Source: Streptomyces griseicoloratus
GTDB lineage: Bacteria > Actinomycetota > Actinomycetes > Streptomycetales > Streptomycetaceae
Assembly: GCF_014534645.1 (NCBI RefSeq)
Contig: NZ_JACVQF010000233.1
Location: 41,819-105,818 of the forward strand
Direction of reading: 5' to 3'
Length of the DNA: 64,000 nt
Shown: in pieces, positions 8,192 to 18,000 of the stretch
Position numbering within the stretch: position 1 is the first letter of the stretch
Layout: each line of letters starts with the position of its first letter
Made by a program: the position numbers and the translations under genes
The notes under the pieces: generated by a model
The model's database searches: none
Seen by the model: the letters and a program-made list of their open reading frames with translations, nothing else
Told to the model about the DNA's origin: nothing

Positions 8192-9220
8192 TCAGCGGAG
8201 CTGGGGGAGTACCTCGGTTCCGAGCCGCCGTACGTTCTCCTCGGTCGCCGCCAGATCGCCGGAACCCTCGACGAGCAGCGCGAACCGGGAGATGCCGGTC
8301 CGCTCGCTGGTCGCCGCGAGCCGGTCCGCGCACAGCCGGGGCGGGCCCACCGGGTGCAGCCCGCAGAGCAGTTCGGTGTACGCCAGCGGGTCGCGCATCT
8401 GCCGGGCGCGTCCGTCCACCGTGACATGGGCCTCGAGGCCCTGACGCAGCCAGCCCGGCATCGCCTTCTGCAGCGTCTCCGCCGCGTCCGTGCGCCGGTC
8501 CGCGATCTGGCAGACGCCGGCCGAGACGTGCTCCGCGCCGTGGATCTCCGCCGCCGGCCTGCCGGCGGCCCGGGCGTGCTGCCGCCACAGGGCGACCATC
8601 TCGGCCTTCTCCTCGTCCCCGACGTGCATGCCGAGCAGCATCGGCAGGCCCCGCTCGGCGGCCAGGCGCACGCTCGCCGGTGAGGTGCAGGCGACGACGA
8701 CCTCGGGACCCGGGGCGTCCGACAGGGACTCCGAGGGCCGCGGGACCACGGGCACCTCACGGAACCGGAACCGGTCCCCCGAGGCCCCGACCGCCGGTTC
8801 GCGCAGCCAGCGCACCAGCAGATCGAGTGATTCCGGGAACCCCTTCTCGTACGCCTCCAGACCCGAGCCGAACACCTCCAGGTCGACCCACGGGCCGCCC
8901 CGGCCGACGCCCAGCGAGAACCGGCCACCGCTCGTGACGTGCAGCAGGGCGGCCTGCTCGCCGAGGGCCACGGGGTGGGCGGTGGGCAGCACGCTGACCG
9001 CCGTGCCGACCCGGATGCGGCGGGTGCGGCCGAGCAGCAGCGCGGCCAGCGTCACCGCCGACGGACAGGTGCCGTACGGCACGAAGTGGTGCTCGGCCAG
9101 CCAGACCGTGTCGAGCCCCGACTCCTCGGCGACCTCGGCCGAGCGGACCGCGCGGTGCAGCGCTTCCCCCTGGCCCTGCCCCGGGAACTGGGCGCCCAAC
9201 ACGAAACTTCCTACGCGCAT
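8192..9220 (-). CDS. LLM-class (luciferase-like, F420/FMN-dependent) oxidoreductase
   Basis: A 342-residue TIM-barrel flavin- or F420-dependent oxidoreductase of the bacterial luciferase superfamily. The start MRVGSFVLGAQFPGQG, AEVAEESGLDTVWLAEHHF and LLLGRTRRIRVGTAVSVLP are typical of the fold's first strands, and GRFSLGVGRGG is the phosphate-binding-region loop. The family catalyses monooxygenation or hydride transfer on varied substrates, so the reaction cannot be specified. I chose the ATG at 9220 because AGGA lies upstream and this is the family N-terminus; the frame is open to 9739 but that overlaps the divergent zinc-ribbon-like gene. It is a single-gene unit. Confidence 0.92.
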   Translation of the reverse strand: MRVGSFVLGAQFPGQGQGEALHRAVRSAEVAEESGLDTVWLAEHHFVPYGTCPSAVTLAALLLGRTRRIRVGTAVSVLPTAHPVALGEQAALLHVTSGGRFSLGVGRGGPWVDLEVFGSGLEAYEKGFPESLDLLVRWLREPAVGASGDRFRFREVPVVPRPSESLSDAPGPEVVVACTSPASVRLAAERGLPMLLGMHVGDEEKAEMVALWRQHARAAGRPAAEIHGAEHVSAGVCQIADRRTDAAETLQKAMPGWLRQGLEAHVTVDGRARQMRDPLAYTELLCGLHPVGPPRLCADRLAATSERTGISRFALLVEGSGDLAATEENVRRLGTEVLPQLR

Positions 9221-9478
9221 TGCTTTTTTCCTGCTTCCTCGGCTCCGACACGGAGCTCCCCCACAGGGCATAACCGTCTGACACGTGCCGAGGACACGGC
9301 CGGGCGAAGAGATTTGCGGATTGTCTGCAGAACGGGCCGGTGCCGAGCGGCCGGGGACGGCCCTCCGGGGAGCCCCGCACAGCGGAGTTGTGGCCATCGG
9401 AGCCGTACGCGTACCCCTCCGCGTGCCGCGTACGCTGGATGCGGCCCGTACCTTCTGTATAGCTCCGTGAGGTGTCCT

Positions 9479-9811
9479 GTGTCCCCGCGTCGCAACCGAC
9501 CCAAGGGAGCCGGTTCGTCCGGCCGGAGCGCCGAGGACGACCGGTCCGGCCGCTACGGCGGCTGGCAGTCGTCGGAGAACTGGCAGGGCGAGGACTGGAG
9601 CGTACGGCACGTGGCGGGCGCCAGCGCGCAGGGCAAGTCCTACCGCTGCCCGGGCTGCGACCAGCTGATCCCGGACGGCGTCCCGCACGTGGTGGCCTGG
9701 CCGGAGCACGCGGGCGTCGACGACCGCCGGCACTGGCACAAGTCCTGCTGGAACGCGAAGGACCGCCGCACCACGCGGGTGCAGCGGTCCCGTAACGCGC
9801 CGAAGTTCTGA
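9479..9811 (+). CDS. Small zinc-ribbon-like hypothetical protein
   Basis: A 110-residue basic protein of unknown function. The N-terminal third is polar and Arg/Ser/Gly-rich (SPRRNRPKGAGSSGRSAED). The C-terminal half has a likely metal site: YRCPGCDQLIP, then HVVAWPEHAG, then HWHKSCWN, giving two Cys from a CxxC plus His/Cys ligands, reminiscent of HNH or zinc-ribbon folds. I chose the GTG at 9479, which has GAGG 6-10 bases upstream; no in-frame ATG fits. It lies divergent from the monooxygenase and converges with an ABC permease gene 18 bp away. I recall similar genes as often annotated ATP/GTP-binding, but I see no P-loop here. Confidence 0.82.
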   Translation: MSPRRNRPKGAGSSGRSAEDDRSGRYGGWQSSENWQGEDWSVRHVAGASAQGKSYRCPGCDQLIPDGVPHVVAWPEHAGVDDRRHWHKSCWNAKDRRTTRVQRSRNAPKF

Positions 9812-9829
9812 ACTCCCCCGTTCCGGCCC

Positions 9830-10699
9830 TTACACGTCCCGCTTCTGCAGCAGGGCGACGGCGCCGGCGAACGCCGCGGCGGTCACCGCGAGCATGATCC
9901 ACAGCGGATCCCAGCCCGACGGGCCGGAGTCCGTGAGCGAGTTGGCGTAGAAGATGCTGAGCTGGTTCGGGATCGAGTACTCGAACAGGGCCTGCTGCAC
10001 GTCCTTCAGCGACTGGGAGAACATGAACAGCGCGATCACCAGCGGTGCCAGCACGGCCCCGATCATGATGGTGATGGCGCCCGCCGAGTGCCGGATCACC
10101 GAGCCGATGGCCAGCGAGAGCAGCCCGAGCAGCGCGATGTAGAGCGAGACGCCGACGGTCGCCTTGAACCACTCCTCGCCGGTGGGTTCCAGCGCCCCCT
10201 CGCCCTCCAGCATGGCCACGTGCGCGAAGGCCACCAGCGAGGCGGAGACCAGCGTCACCACGAACGCCACCAGGAAGAACACGATCGCCTTCGCGGCGAG
10301 GACCCGGCCCCGGTTGGGGCAGGCGACCATCGTGGTCCGGATCATGCCGGTGCCGTACTCGGAGGCGGTGGTCAGCACGCCGAGCGTGATGACGCACATG
10401 CTGCCGAGGAGCAGCCCGAAGAAGCCCAGCTCCAGCGGGTTCGCATTGGAGGCGTCGGCGGAGGAGTTCGCCACCACGGCGCCGGCCAGCAGGCCGATGC
10501 CGACGACCAGCAGGACGAACACGCCCAGCGTCCACATCGTCGAGCGGACCGACCTGATCTTCGTCCACTCGGAGCCGACCGCGTGCCAGAGGGTCGTGCG
10601 CACGACCGGGATCGGCGAGGTGTAGGTGGGGTACGGCGATCCGGGCGCCGCCTGCCACTCGGGCGCGGCCTGCGGCATCGGGTGCTGGGGCGTGCTCAT
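9830..10699 (-). CDS. ABC-2 type exporter permease (pair 1)
   Basis: A 289-residue integral membrane subunit. After a polar Pro-rich start (MSTPQHPMPQAAPEWQAAPG) come about six hydrophobic segments, including TLGVFVLLVVGIGLLAGAVV and FFLVAFVVTLVSASLVAF, with the conserved EYGTGMIRTT between the first pairs, as in ABC-2 permeases of the NatB/YhfP-like group. Its ATG (10697-10699) overlaps the TGA of the ATPase gene as ATGA, so translation is coupled. It is a paralogue of the permease at 12103-12876; both contain SEWTKIRSV and EYxTGMIRT. The transported substrate is unknown. Confidence 0.92.
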   Translation of the reverse strand: MSTPQHPMPQAAPEWQAAPGSPYPTYTSPIPVVRTTLWHAVGSEWTKIRSVRSTMWTLGVFVLLVVGIGLLAGAVVANSSADASNANPLELGFFGLLLGSMCVITLGVLTTASEYGTGMIRTTMVACPNRGRVLAAKAIVFFLVAFVVTLVSASLVAFAHVAMLEGEGALEPTGEEWFKATVGVSLYIALLGLLSLAIGSVIRHSAGAITIMIGAVLAPLVIALFMFSQSLKDVQQALFEYSIPNQLSIFYANSLTDSGPSGWDPLWIMLAVTAAAFAGAVALLQKRDV

Positions 10700-11964
10700 C
10701 GGGCGTCCTCGGACTTGGTCGGGTTGGTGGCGGGCGCGGTGGCGGGGGCGGCGGGCGCGGCGGCGGGTTGCGCGGGGGGCTGGGCGGGCTGGGCGGGCGG
10801 CTCGGCGGCCGGCCCGCCCGGAGCCCCGCCCTGCGGCGCCGGCTGCGCGTAGGGGTTGGGCGACGGCTGCCCGCCCGGTGCCGCCGGGGCGCCGTACGGC
10901 CCCGGCGTGCCCTGCGGCGCCGGGAACGGCTGCCCGCCCTGCTGGGGCGGCGGCGGGGCGTACCAGCCGGGCTGGCCCTGCCCGGGCACCGGCATCGGAG
11001 GCTGCGCGCCGGGCGGCAGCGGCTGCTGGAGCCCGGCCTTCTGGTCGGCGACCGACCGGTAGTCGACGGCGCCCTGCGTCATCCGCATGTACGCCTCCTC
11101 CAGCGAGGCCTGGTGCGGGGACAGCTCCCACAGCCGTACGCCGGAGTCGTGCGCGATGTCACTGATCCGGGGCAGCGGCAGACCGGTAACGCGCAGCGCG
11201 CCGTCCTGCTCGGGCAGTACCTGGCCGCCCGCCTCGGTCAGCGCGGAGGTCAGCTTCTCCCGCAGCTGGGGCTCGGTGTCCGGGGTGCGGACGCGCGCGA
11301 AGTCGGCGGAGTTGGCGGAGATGAAGTCCTTGACGCTCATGTCGGAGAGCAGCTGACCGCGCCCGATGACGATGAGGTGGTCGGCGGTCAACGCCATCTC
11401 GCTCATCAGGTGGGAGGAGACGAAGACCGTACGGCCCTCGGCGGCGAGGGACTTCATCAGGTTGCGCACCCAGAGGATGCCCTCGGGGTCGAGGCCGTTG
11501 ACCGGCTCGTCGAACAGCAGCACCTGGGGGTCGCCGAGCAGGGCGGCGGCGATGCCGAGCCGCTGGCCCATGCCGAGCGAGAAGCCCTTCGACCGCCGCC
11601 CCGCCACGTCCTGGAGGCCGACCACACCGAGCACCTCGTCCACGCGCCGGGCCGGGATGCCGGACAGCTGGGCCAGGCTCAGCAGGTGGTTGCGGGCGGA
11701 ACGCCCGCCGTGCACGGCCTTGGCGTCGAGCAGGGCGCCGACCTGGCGGGGCGCGTTGGGCAGCCTGCGGTACGGGTAGCCGCCGATGGTCACGTGTCCC
11801 GCGGTGGGGTTGTCCAGCCCGAGGATCATCCTCATCGTCGTCGACTTGCCCGAGCCGTTCGGCCCGAGGAAGCCGGTGACGGCACCGGGCCGCACCTGGA
11901 AGGACAGGTTGTACACAGCGGTCTTGTCACCGTAGCGTTTGGTCAGGCCGACTGCCTCGATCAT
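10696..11964 (-). CDS. ABC exporter ATPase with Pro/Gln/Gly-rich C-terminal extension (pair 1)
   Basis: ATP-binding subunit for the permease encoded next. Walker A GPNGSGKS (residues 34-41), signature FSLGMGQRLG, Walker B VLLFDEPVNGLDPEG and switch SSHLMSE are intact. About 300 residues form the usual ATPase plus regulatory domain, closely like the ATPase at 12873. It then continues for about 120 residues of Pro/Gln/Gly/Ala (PPGAQPPMPVPGQGQPG and similar), low-complexity and absent from its neighbour. I chose the ATG at 11964 (MIEAVGLTKRYG) with GGAG five bases upstream; a GTG at 11973 is also in frame. Total 422 residues. The tail probably lies in the cytoplasm; its role is unknown. Confidence 0.93.
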   Translation of the reverse strand: MIEAVGLTKRYGDKTAVYNLSFQVRPGAVTGFLGPNGSGKSTTMRMILGLDNPTAGHVTIGGYPYRRLPNAPRQVGALLDAKAVHGGRSARNHLLSLAQLSGIPARRVDEVLGVVGLQDVAGRRSKGFSLGMGQRLGIAAALLGDPQVLLFDEPVNGLDPEGILWVRNLMKSLAAEGRTVFVSSHLMSEMALTADHLIVIGRGQLLSDMSVKDFISANSADFARVRTPDTEPQLREKLTSALTEAGGQVLPEQDGALRVTGLPLPRISDIAHDSGVRLWELSPHQASLEEAYMRMTQGAVDYRSVADQKAGLQQPLPPGAQPPMPVPGQGQPGWYAPPPPQQGGQPFPAPQGTPGPYGAPAAPGGQPSPNPYAQPAPQGGAPGGPAAEPPAQPAQPPAQPAAAPAAPATAPATNPTKSEDAR

Positions 11965-12102
11965 GCTCCGCACCCATCGAAAGGTTCAGGACAGCGGGGC
12001 ATACGCCCCCGTAAGGGTTAGGAGGATATAGGGGCGCTGACGGTTCCGTTCAAAGGCGAGCAAAATCCGATCGCCGCCGAGCGCACCGGGGTCGGGCCCC
12101 GT

Positions 12103-12876
12103 CTAGGCGTCGCGTCTCTTCAGCACGGCGTACCCGCCGGCGAGCGCCGCGATCACCCACAGCACCATGATCCCGAGGCCGCCCCAGGGGCCGTACGGAG
12201 TGTCGTCGCCGATCGGCGTGACCACCTCCATGACCCTGCTGCCGGCCTGGTCGGGCAGGAACCGGCCGATCTTCTCCGTCGCCGAGACGTTGGCCAGGAT
12301 GTTGGAGATCAGGAAGAAGAACGGCATCAGCACGGCGAGCGACAGCATCGGTGAGCGCAGCATCGCGGCGACGCCCATCGAGAACACGGCGATGAGCGTC
12401 ATGTACAGGCCCCCGCCGACGACCGCGCGCAGCACCCCCGGATCGCCGATCGACGCTCCCAGGTCGCCGAGCATCGCCTGCCCGAGGAAGAAGGCGAGGA
12501 CGCTGGTGGCCATGCCGACCACCAGGGCGAGGACGGTGGCCACCGCGATCTTGCTGAACAGGAACGTGCCACGCTGCGGCACGGCGGCCAGCGAGGTGCG
12601 GATCATGCCGGTGCTGTACTCGTTCGCCACCACCAGCACGCCGAACACGATCATCGCCAGCTGGCCGAGACCCGTCCCGGCGAAGCTGATGAACGTCGGG
12701 TCGAAGGACAGCCGGTCCCGGACGCCCATGCCGCCGAACTCGTTCTTCGCCAGCGCCGAGATCAGCATCCCGAGGGCCACGGTGACGACCAGGGCGAGGG
12801 ACAGCGTCCACACGGTGGAGGCGACCGACCTGATCTTGGTCCACTCGGAGCGGACCACCTGTGCCGCCGTGCTCAT
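12103..12876 (-). CDS. ABC-2 type exporter permease (pair 2)
   Basis: A 257-residue membrane permease with about six hydrophobic segments (for example TLSLALVVTVALGMLISAL, VATVLALVVGMATSVLAFFLG). It shares SEWTKIRSV, EYSTGMIRTS and the overall layout with the permease at 9830-10699 but lacks that protein's Pro-rich start. The ATG at 12876 overlaps the stop of the upstream ATPase gene by four bases (ATGA), so the pair is translationally coupled. The product ends KRRDA, the same basic-end pattern as its paralogue (QKRDV). The two pairs look like an old tandem duplication. Confidence 0.92.
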   Translation of the reverse strand: MSTAAQVVRSEWTKIRSVASTVWTLSLALVVTVALGMLISALAKNEFGGMGVRDRLSFDPTFISFAGTGLGQLAMIVFGVLVVANEYSTGMIRTSLAAVPQRGTFLFSKIAVATVLALVVGMATSVLAFFLGQAMLGDLGASIGDPGVLRAVVGGGLYMTLIAVFSMGVAAMLRSPMLSLAVLMPFFFLISNILANVSATEKIGRFLPDQAGSRVMEVVTPIGDDTPYGPWGGLGIMVLWVIAALAGGYAVLKRRDA

Positions 12877-13847
12877 CCCTTCCTCCACTCGCTGCCCCAC
12901 TGCTGCCGCGGCCCGGGCCGCTCCCGCGGCCCGGACGGCGGCCCGTCGTGCGCGTGGTACTCCACCGACCCGGCGGTCAGCCGCATGAACGCCTCCTCCA
13001 GCGACGACCGCTGCGGGCTCAGCTCGTGCAGCACGACCCGGTACCGCGCGGCCAGTTCTCCGATCGCCTCCGACTTGTCGCCGTCCACCTCCAGGACCTC
13101 GGCGCCGGGGTCCACGACCGTGATCCCCGCACCTTGCAGCACATCCAGCAGCCGCTCGCGCTGCGGGGTGCGGATCCGGACGCGACTGCGCGAGTTCTGC
13201 GCGATGAAATCGGCCATGGAGCTGTCGGCGAGCAGCCGGCCCTGGCCGATGACGATGAGGTGGTCGGCGGTCAGCGCCATCTCGCTCATCAGGTGGGAGG
13301 AGACGAAGACCGTACGGCCCTGGGCGGCGAGGGACTTCATCAGGTTGCGGATCCAGTGGATGCCCTCGGGGTCGAGGCCGTTGACCGGCTCGTCGAACAT
13401 CAGGATCCGCGGGTCGCCGAGCAGTGCGCCGGCGATGCCGAGCCGCTGGCCCATGCCGAGCGAGAAGCCCTTGGTCTTCTTCCGGGCGACCGCCGTGAGC
13501 CCGACCGTGTCCAGGACCTCGCGCACCCGCCTCGCCGGGATGCCGTTGCTCTGTGCGAGGCACAGCAGGTGGTTGTAGGCGCTGCGCCCGCCGTGCCAGG
13601 CCTTGGCCTCCAGCAGCGCGCCGACATACGTCAGCGGGTCCTTGAGCCGGTCGTAGTGCCTGCCGTCGATCCGGACGTCCCCGGCGGTGGGCCGGTCCAG
13701 GCCCAGCACCATCCGCATGGTGGTCGACTTGCCCGCGCCGTTGGGCCCGAGGAAGCCGGTGATGACGCCGGGTCGGACGGTGCAGGTCAGGTCGTTGACC
13801 GCCACCTTCTCGCCGTAACGCTTGGTCAGCCCCTCCAGCTCGATCAT
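12873..13847 (-). CDS. ABC exporter ATPase (pair 2)
   Basis: A 324-residue ATPase with Walker A GPNGAGKS (34-41), signature FSLGMGQRLG, Walker B ILMFDEPVNGLDPEG and switch SSHLMSE. It is nearly the same as the ATPase of pair 1 through the first 220 residues (both contain KSLAA-GRTVFVSSHLMSEMALTADHLIVIG), then diverges, ending in a short Pro/Arg-rich tail. The start is taken at the ATG at 13847 (MIELEGLTKRYGE); a GTG at 13856 is in frame. TAGCGT lies about 8-13 bases before the ATG, so the transcript may be leaderless or nearly so. Likely heads its own operon with the permease at 12103. Confidence 0.93.
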   Translation of the reverse strand: MIELEGLTKRYGEKVAVNDLTCTVRPGVITGFLGPNGAGKSTTMRMVLGLDRPTAGDVRIDGRHYDRLKDPLTYVGALLEAKAWHGGRSAYNHLLCLAQSNGIPARRVREVLDTVGLTAVARKKTKGFSLGMGQRLGIAGALLGDPRILMFDEPVNGLDPEGIHWIRNLMKSLAAQGRTVFVSSHLMSEMALTADHLIVIGQGRLLADSSMADFIAQNSRSRVRIRTPQRERLLDVLQGAGITVVDPGAEVLEVDGDKSEAIGELAARYRVVLHELSPQRSSLEEAFMRLTAGSVEYHAHDGPPSGPRERPGPRQQWGSEWRKG

Positions 13848-13933
13848 GCGGACCACGCTAGAACGGGACGAAGCCCCCTGCCACTCAGTGGCAGGGGGCT
13901 CCGCCGTCGTCCGGCCGGCCCGTACCCCGGTGG

Positions 13934-14869
13934 TTACCGGGACTGCTGGGCGGGAACCCCGCGGGAGATCGGCTCGTCCTCGGCCGGCGTGCCGGCCGCG
14001 GCCACCGCGGCGCCCGTGAGGGTCGCCAGCATCTCGCGCACGTTGGTGAGCTGCGCGTTGATGGAGTCGCGGCGGTTGGTGAGGGCGGCGAGCTCGCGCT
14101 CCGATTCCGAACGGATGCGGTCGGCCTTGGCGTTGGCGTCGGCCACGATGTCCTCGGCCTGGCGCTGCGCCGTCTCGACGGTCTGGCGGGCGCGGCGCTC
14201 GGCGTCCGTGCGCAGCTTCTCCGCCTCCAGGCGCAGCTGCTCCGCACGGTGCTCGATCTCCGCGAGACGCTTCTCGGCCTTGGCCTGACGGGAGGCCAGG
14301 TCGCGCTCGGACTGCTCGCGGCGCTTGGCGAGGTTGGTCTCGAAGTCGGCGGCGGCCTGCGCGGCCTTGGCGCGGGTCTCCTCGAAGAGGGCGTCGGCCT
14401 CCTCGCGCTTGGACTGCGCGTCCTTCTGCGCCTCGGCGCGCAGCTGCGAGGCGTCGCTCTTGGCCTTCTCGACGATCCGGACGCCCTCGTCCTCGGCCTT
14501 GGCCTTGCGCTCCGCGGCGTACGACTCGGCGTCGTTGCGGACCTGCTGGGCCGCCGACTCGGCGAGTTCGCGGTGCTGTTCGGCCGCCCGCCGGGCCTCC
14601 TCGCGCAGGTCCTTCGCCTCTTCCTCGGCGAGACGCAGGATCTTCTCGACCCGGGCGCCGAGACCCGCGTACGACGGCTCGGCGTCGCTGACCTGGGCCT
14701 GGGCGTTCTGGGTCTCGAGGTGCAGCTCCTCGATGCGCTTCTCCAGAGCGGTGATGCGGGCGAGAGCGCTGTCACGGTCGGAGACGAGCTTGGAGATACG
14801 TTCGTCCACCTGAGCGCGGTCGTATCCACGCCGCACAAGCTCGAAGCCGTAGGGGGAAGTGTCGCTCAT
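13934..14869 (-). CDS. filP: FilP, intermediate-filament-like coiled-coil cytoskeletal protein
   Basis: A 311-residue, almost wholly coiled-coil protein. FilP assembles filaments behind growing hyphal tips and, with Scy and DivIVA, supports polar growth and cell stiffness in Streptomyces. The N-terminus (YGFELVRRGYDRAQVDERI) is the DivIVA-like targeting sequence, followed by long Ala/Glu/Lys/Arg heptads with repeats such as AEEEAKDLREEARRAAEQ. It is historically misnamed a cellulose-binding protein. I chose the ATG at 14869 with AGGA upstream; a start at 14923 would add 18 unrelated residues. It lies just downstream of scy in the same direction with a 183-bp gap containing its likely own promoter. 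Confidence 0.95.
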   Translation of the reverse strand: MSDTSPYGFELVRRGYDRAQVDERISKLVSDRDSALARITALEKRIEELHLETQNAQAQVSDAEPSYAGLGARVEKILRLAEEEAKDLREEARRAAEQHRELAESAAQQVRNDAESYAAERKAKAEDEGVRIVEKAKSDASQLRAEAQKDAQSKREEADALFEETRAKAAQAAADFETNLAKRREQSERDLASRQAKAEKRLAEIEHRAEQLRLEAEKLRTDAERRARQTVETAQRQAEDIVADANAKADRIRSESERELAALTNRRDSINAQLTNVREMLATLTGAAVAAAGTPAEDEPISRGVPAQQSR

Positions 14870-14909
14870 GGGGTTCCTGTCGAATGAGACCGGTGAGGTG
14901 ATAGGTGGA

Positions 14910-14937
14910 ATCCTAGGCGCCAATGCGGTGTGTCATC
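14910..14937 (-). promoter_or_regulatory. Likely filP promoter
   Basis: On the minus strand GATGAC and TAGGAT are separated by 16 bp; TAGGAT matches the Streptomyces vegetative -10 consensus. It is 41 bp upstream of the filP start. Supports transcription of filP apart from scy. Confidence 0.45.
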
Positions 14938-15002
14938 GAGCGGATGCACGTTTGAACTGGAGAATGACACCCCTTTTGGGTGGCTAACCTGCGGACGGCT
15001 TG

Positions 15003-15014
15003 CCAAGTACTTGG
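15003..15014. promoter_or_regulatory. 12-bp perfect palindrome in the scy-filP gap
   Basis: CCAAGTACTTGG is a perfect 12-bp palindrome lying between the scy stop and the filP promoter, about 70 bp upstream of the proposed -35. It has no loop, so a protein-binding site is more likely than a hairpin. No adjacent regulator gene suggests what would bind. Confidence 0.35.
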
Positions 15015-15052
15015 TCAAAGGTCCCAAGGAGACACCTAATTCACCCCGAGCG

Positions 15053-18000
15053 CTAGCCGTCTGACGACTTGCCACCCGAACGAGGGGCACCCACCGTCGC
15101 ACCGGCCTTGACCCCGCTGTCCTTGCCGGGCGGGGCCTCGAAGGACTCCAGCGCCTCCAGCACGTCCTGGACCCGGGAGATCTCGGCGTTGATGTCCTCG
15201 CGGCGCCGCACCAGGATCTCCAGCTCGCGCTTGCCCTCCTCGACCGTGCGCCGGGCCTCGCGGACCGCCTCGGCCTTGAGCTCCTCGGCCTCCTTGACCA
15301 GCGTGGCCTTCTTCTGCTCGGCCTCCTTCAGCAGTCCCTCGGCCTTCTTCACGGCGGCGATGCGCACCTTGCCGGCCTCGGAGTTGGCCTCCGACACCAG
15401 CTCCTTGGCCTTCGCCTCCGCCTTGGCCAGCTGCTCCTCGGCCGCCTTGATCAGCGCGTCGCAGCGGTCGCCGGCCGACTTCATCGTCTCGGCGGACTCA
15501 CGGCGGGCCCGCTCGTGCAGCTCCTCGATCTCGGTGGTGATGCGGTCGCGCAGCTCCTCGGCGCGCTCCCGGATCGCGGTCGCGTCCCGACGGGCGCCGA
15601 CCAGCAGCTCGTCCGCGTCCGTGCGGGCCTTCTCCACGCGCGTGTTGCCCTCGACCGTCGCCTCGGCGACGATCCGCTCGGCCTCCGCGCGGGCCGCGCC
15701 GACCATCGTGTCGGCCTGCGACTCGGCGTCCGCGGTGGTCTTCAGGGCCTGCTGCTGGGCCTCGGTGAGCAGCTTGTCGGCCTCGGCCGTGGTCTCCGTG
15801 ATGAGGGTGTCGACCTGCTCGGCCGCCTCCGAGCGCCGCTTGTTGGCCTCCTTGCGGGCCTCGTCCAGCGTCCGCTCGGCCTCCTCGCGGGCGGCCGTCG
15901 TCACCCGCTCGGCCTCCGCCGCGGCCTCCGCCTTGACCCGCTCGGCCTCGTTGCGGATCCGCTCGGCGTGCTGCTGGGCCGAGCCGACCGTCTCGGCGGC
16001 CTCGGCACGCAGCCGCTCGGCGTCCCCGGTGGCGTCCGAGACCAGCTTCTCCGCCTTGGCGGCCGCCTCGGCACGGACGCGCTCGGCCTCCGCGGCCGCC
16101 TCCGTCCGCACCCGCTCGGCCTCGTCCGCCGCCTCGGTGCGCACGCGCTCCGCCTCGGCGGTCGTCTCCGTCCGGATCCGGTCGGTCTCGGCCGCCGTCT
16201 CCGTGGTGAGCCGCTCCGCCTCGGCGCGCGCCTCGGTGATCAGGGTGTCCGCCTGCGTCGCCGCGTCGGACCGGATGCGGTTGGCGTCCTCGCGGGCATC
16301 CGCCCGGGTGCGCGCCGCGCTCTGCTCGGCCTCGGCGATGGTGTCCGACGCCTGGGTGCGCACCCGCTGGGCGTGCTCGGCGACGTCCCCGCGGATCCGC
16401 TCGGCCTCCGCGATCGCCTCGGACACGGTCCGCTCGGCCAGCGCCTTGGCGGCCTCCGTCTCCTCCTGCGCCTCGCGCCGCAGCCGGCCCGCGTCCTCGC
16501 TCGCCCGCTCCCGCTCCGCGTAGGCGTCGGAGCGGACCCGGTCCGCCTCCTCCTCGGCCTCGCGCCGGGTACGGTCCGCCGCGTGCTCGGCGGCGCTGCG
16601 CAGCCCGGCGATCTCCTCCTGGGCCTGCTCGTGCAGCCCGGCCACGGACTCGCGTACCTGCGCGGCGTGCTGCTCGGCGGCCGAGACCATCTCGGTGGCG
16701 CGCCGGTCGGCCTCCTCGACCAGCCGGGTCGCCTCGGCCTGCGCCTCCTCCACGCGCTTGCGCGCCGAGGCCAGCAGCTCCTCGCTCTGCTCGCGGGCCC
16801 GCTCGCGCTCCTGGTCGGCCTCCTGCCGGGCGGCGCCGAGCAGCTCCTCGGCCTCGCGGCGGCGGCGGGCGGCCTCCTCCTGGGCGGCGGCCAGCGTCTC
16901 GGACGCCTCCGCCGCGATGCGCTCGGCGGCGGCCTGCGCCTCCGCCCGGACCCGGTCCGCGCTCTCCTGCGCCTCCGACTTCAGCCGCTCGGCCTCGCTC
17001 GCCGCCTCCGAGCGCAGGCGTACGGCGACGGCCTCGCCCTCCGCGCGGGAGGCGGAGGCGTCGGCGGCGGCCTCGTTGCGCAGCCGCTCGGCCTCGGTCT
17101 CGGCCTGCTGCCGGAGCGTGCGGATCCGCTCGGCGGCGTCGGTGCGCAGCCGCTCGCTCTCCTCGGCGGCCTCGCGGCGGATCCGCTCGGCCTCCTCACG
17201 GGCCTCGGCCAGCGCCTGCTCGGCGGCGCTGCGGCGCTCCTCGGCCTCCGCCTGGAGCCGGGTCAGCTCCTCGGCGGCCTCCGCGTGCCGGGCCGCGACG
17301 GCCCGCTCGGCCTCCTCGCGCAGCTCGCGGGCGGCGCGCTCGGCGTCCGCCTGGAGGGCCTCGGCCTGCTCGGCGGCCTCCGTGCGGTGCCGCTCGGCCT
17401 CGGCCCGGGTACGCTCCAGGGTCTCCTCGGCCTGGCGGCGCAGGGTCGTCGCCCGTTCGATGGCCTCGGTGCGGACCTTCTCGCTGTCCGCGGTGGCGGT
17501 CTGCCGCAGCTCGTCCGCGTCGGCCTTGGCCTTGGAGAGCAGCTCCTCGGCGGTCCTGGCCGCCTCCTCGATCTGCGCCACGGCCTCCTTGCGGGCCTCG
17601 GCGCGGATCTTCTCGCCCTCGGCGACGGCGTCGGCGCGCAGCTGCTCGGCCTCGCCGCGCAGCCGGCGGGCCTCCTCCTGCAGCTCGACCGTCTTGGCGC
17701 GGTACTCCTTGGTGTCGTCCTTCGCCGCGCCCTTGAGCTGCTCGGCGATGTCGTGCGCCTCGGCGCGCAGCCGGTCCGCCTCGGCCTCGGCCTCGGTGCG
17801 GATCCGCTCGGCCTCCTCGGCGGCGGCCTTCGTGGTCCGCTTGGCCTCCTCGGACGCCTTGTTCAGCACGTCCTCGGCGGTCTTGGCCGCCTTGGACAGC
17901 TGGGTGGCGGACTCCTCGGCGGTGATCGTGCGGGCCTTCTCGGCGGCCTCGGCGACGATCTTCTCGGCCTCGGCGCGGGCGTCCGCGACCAGCTGCTCGG

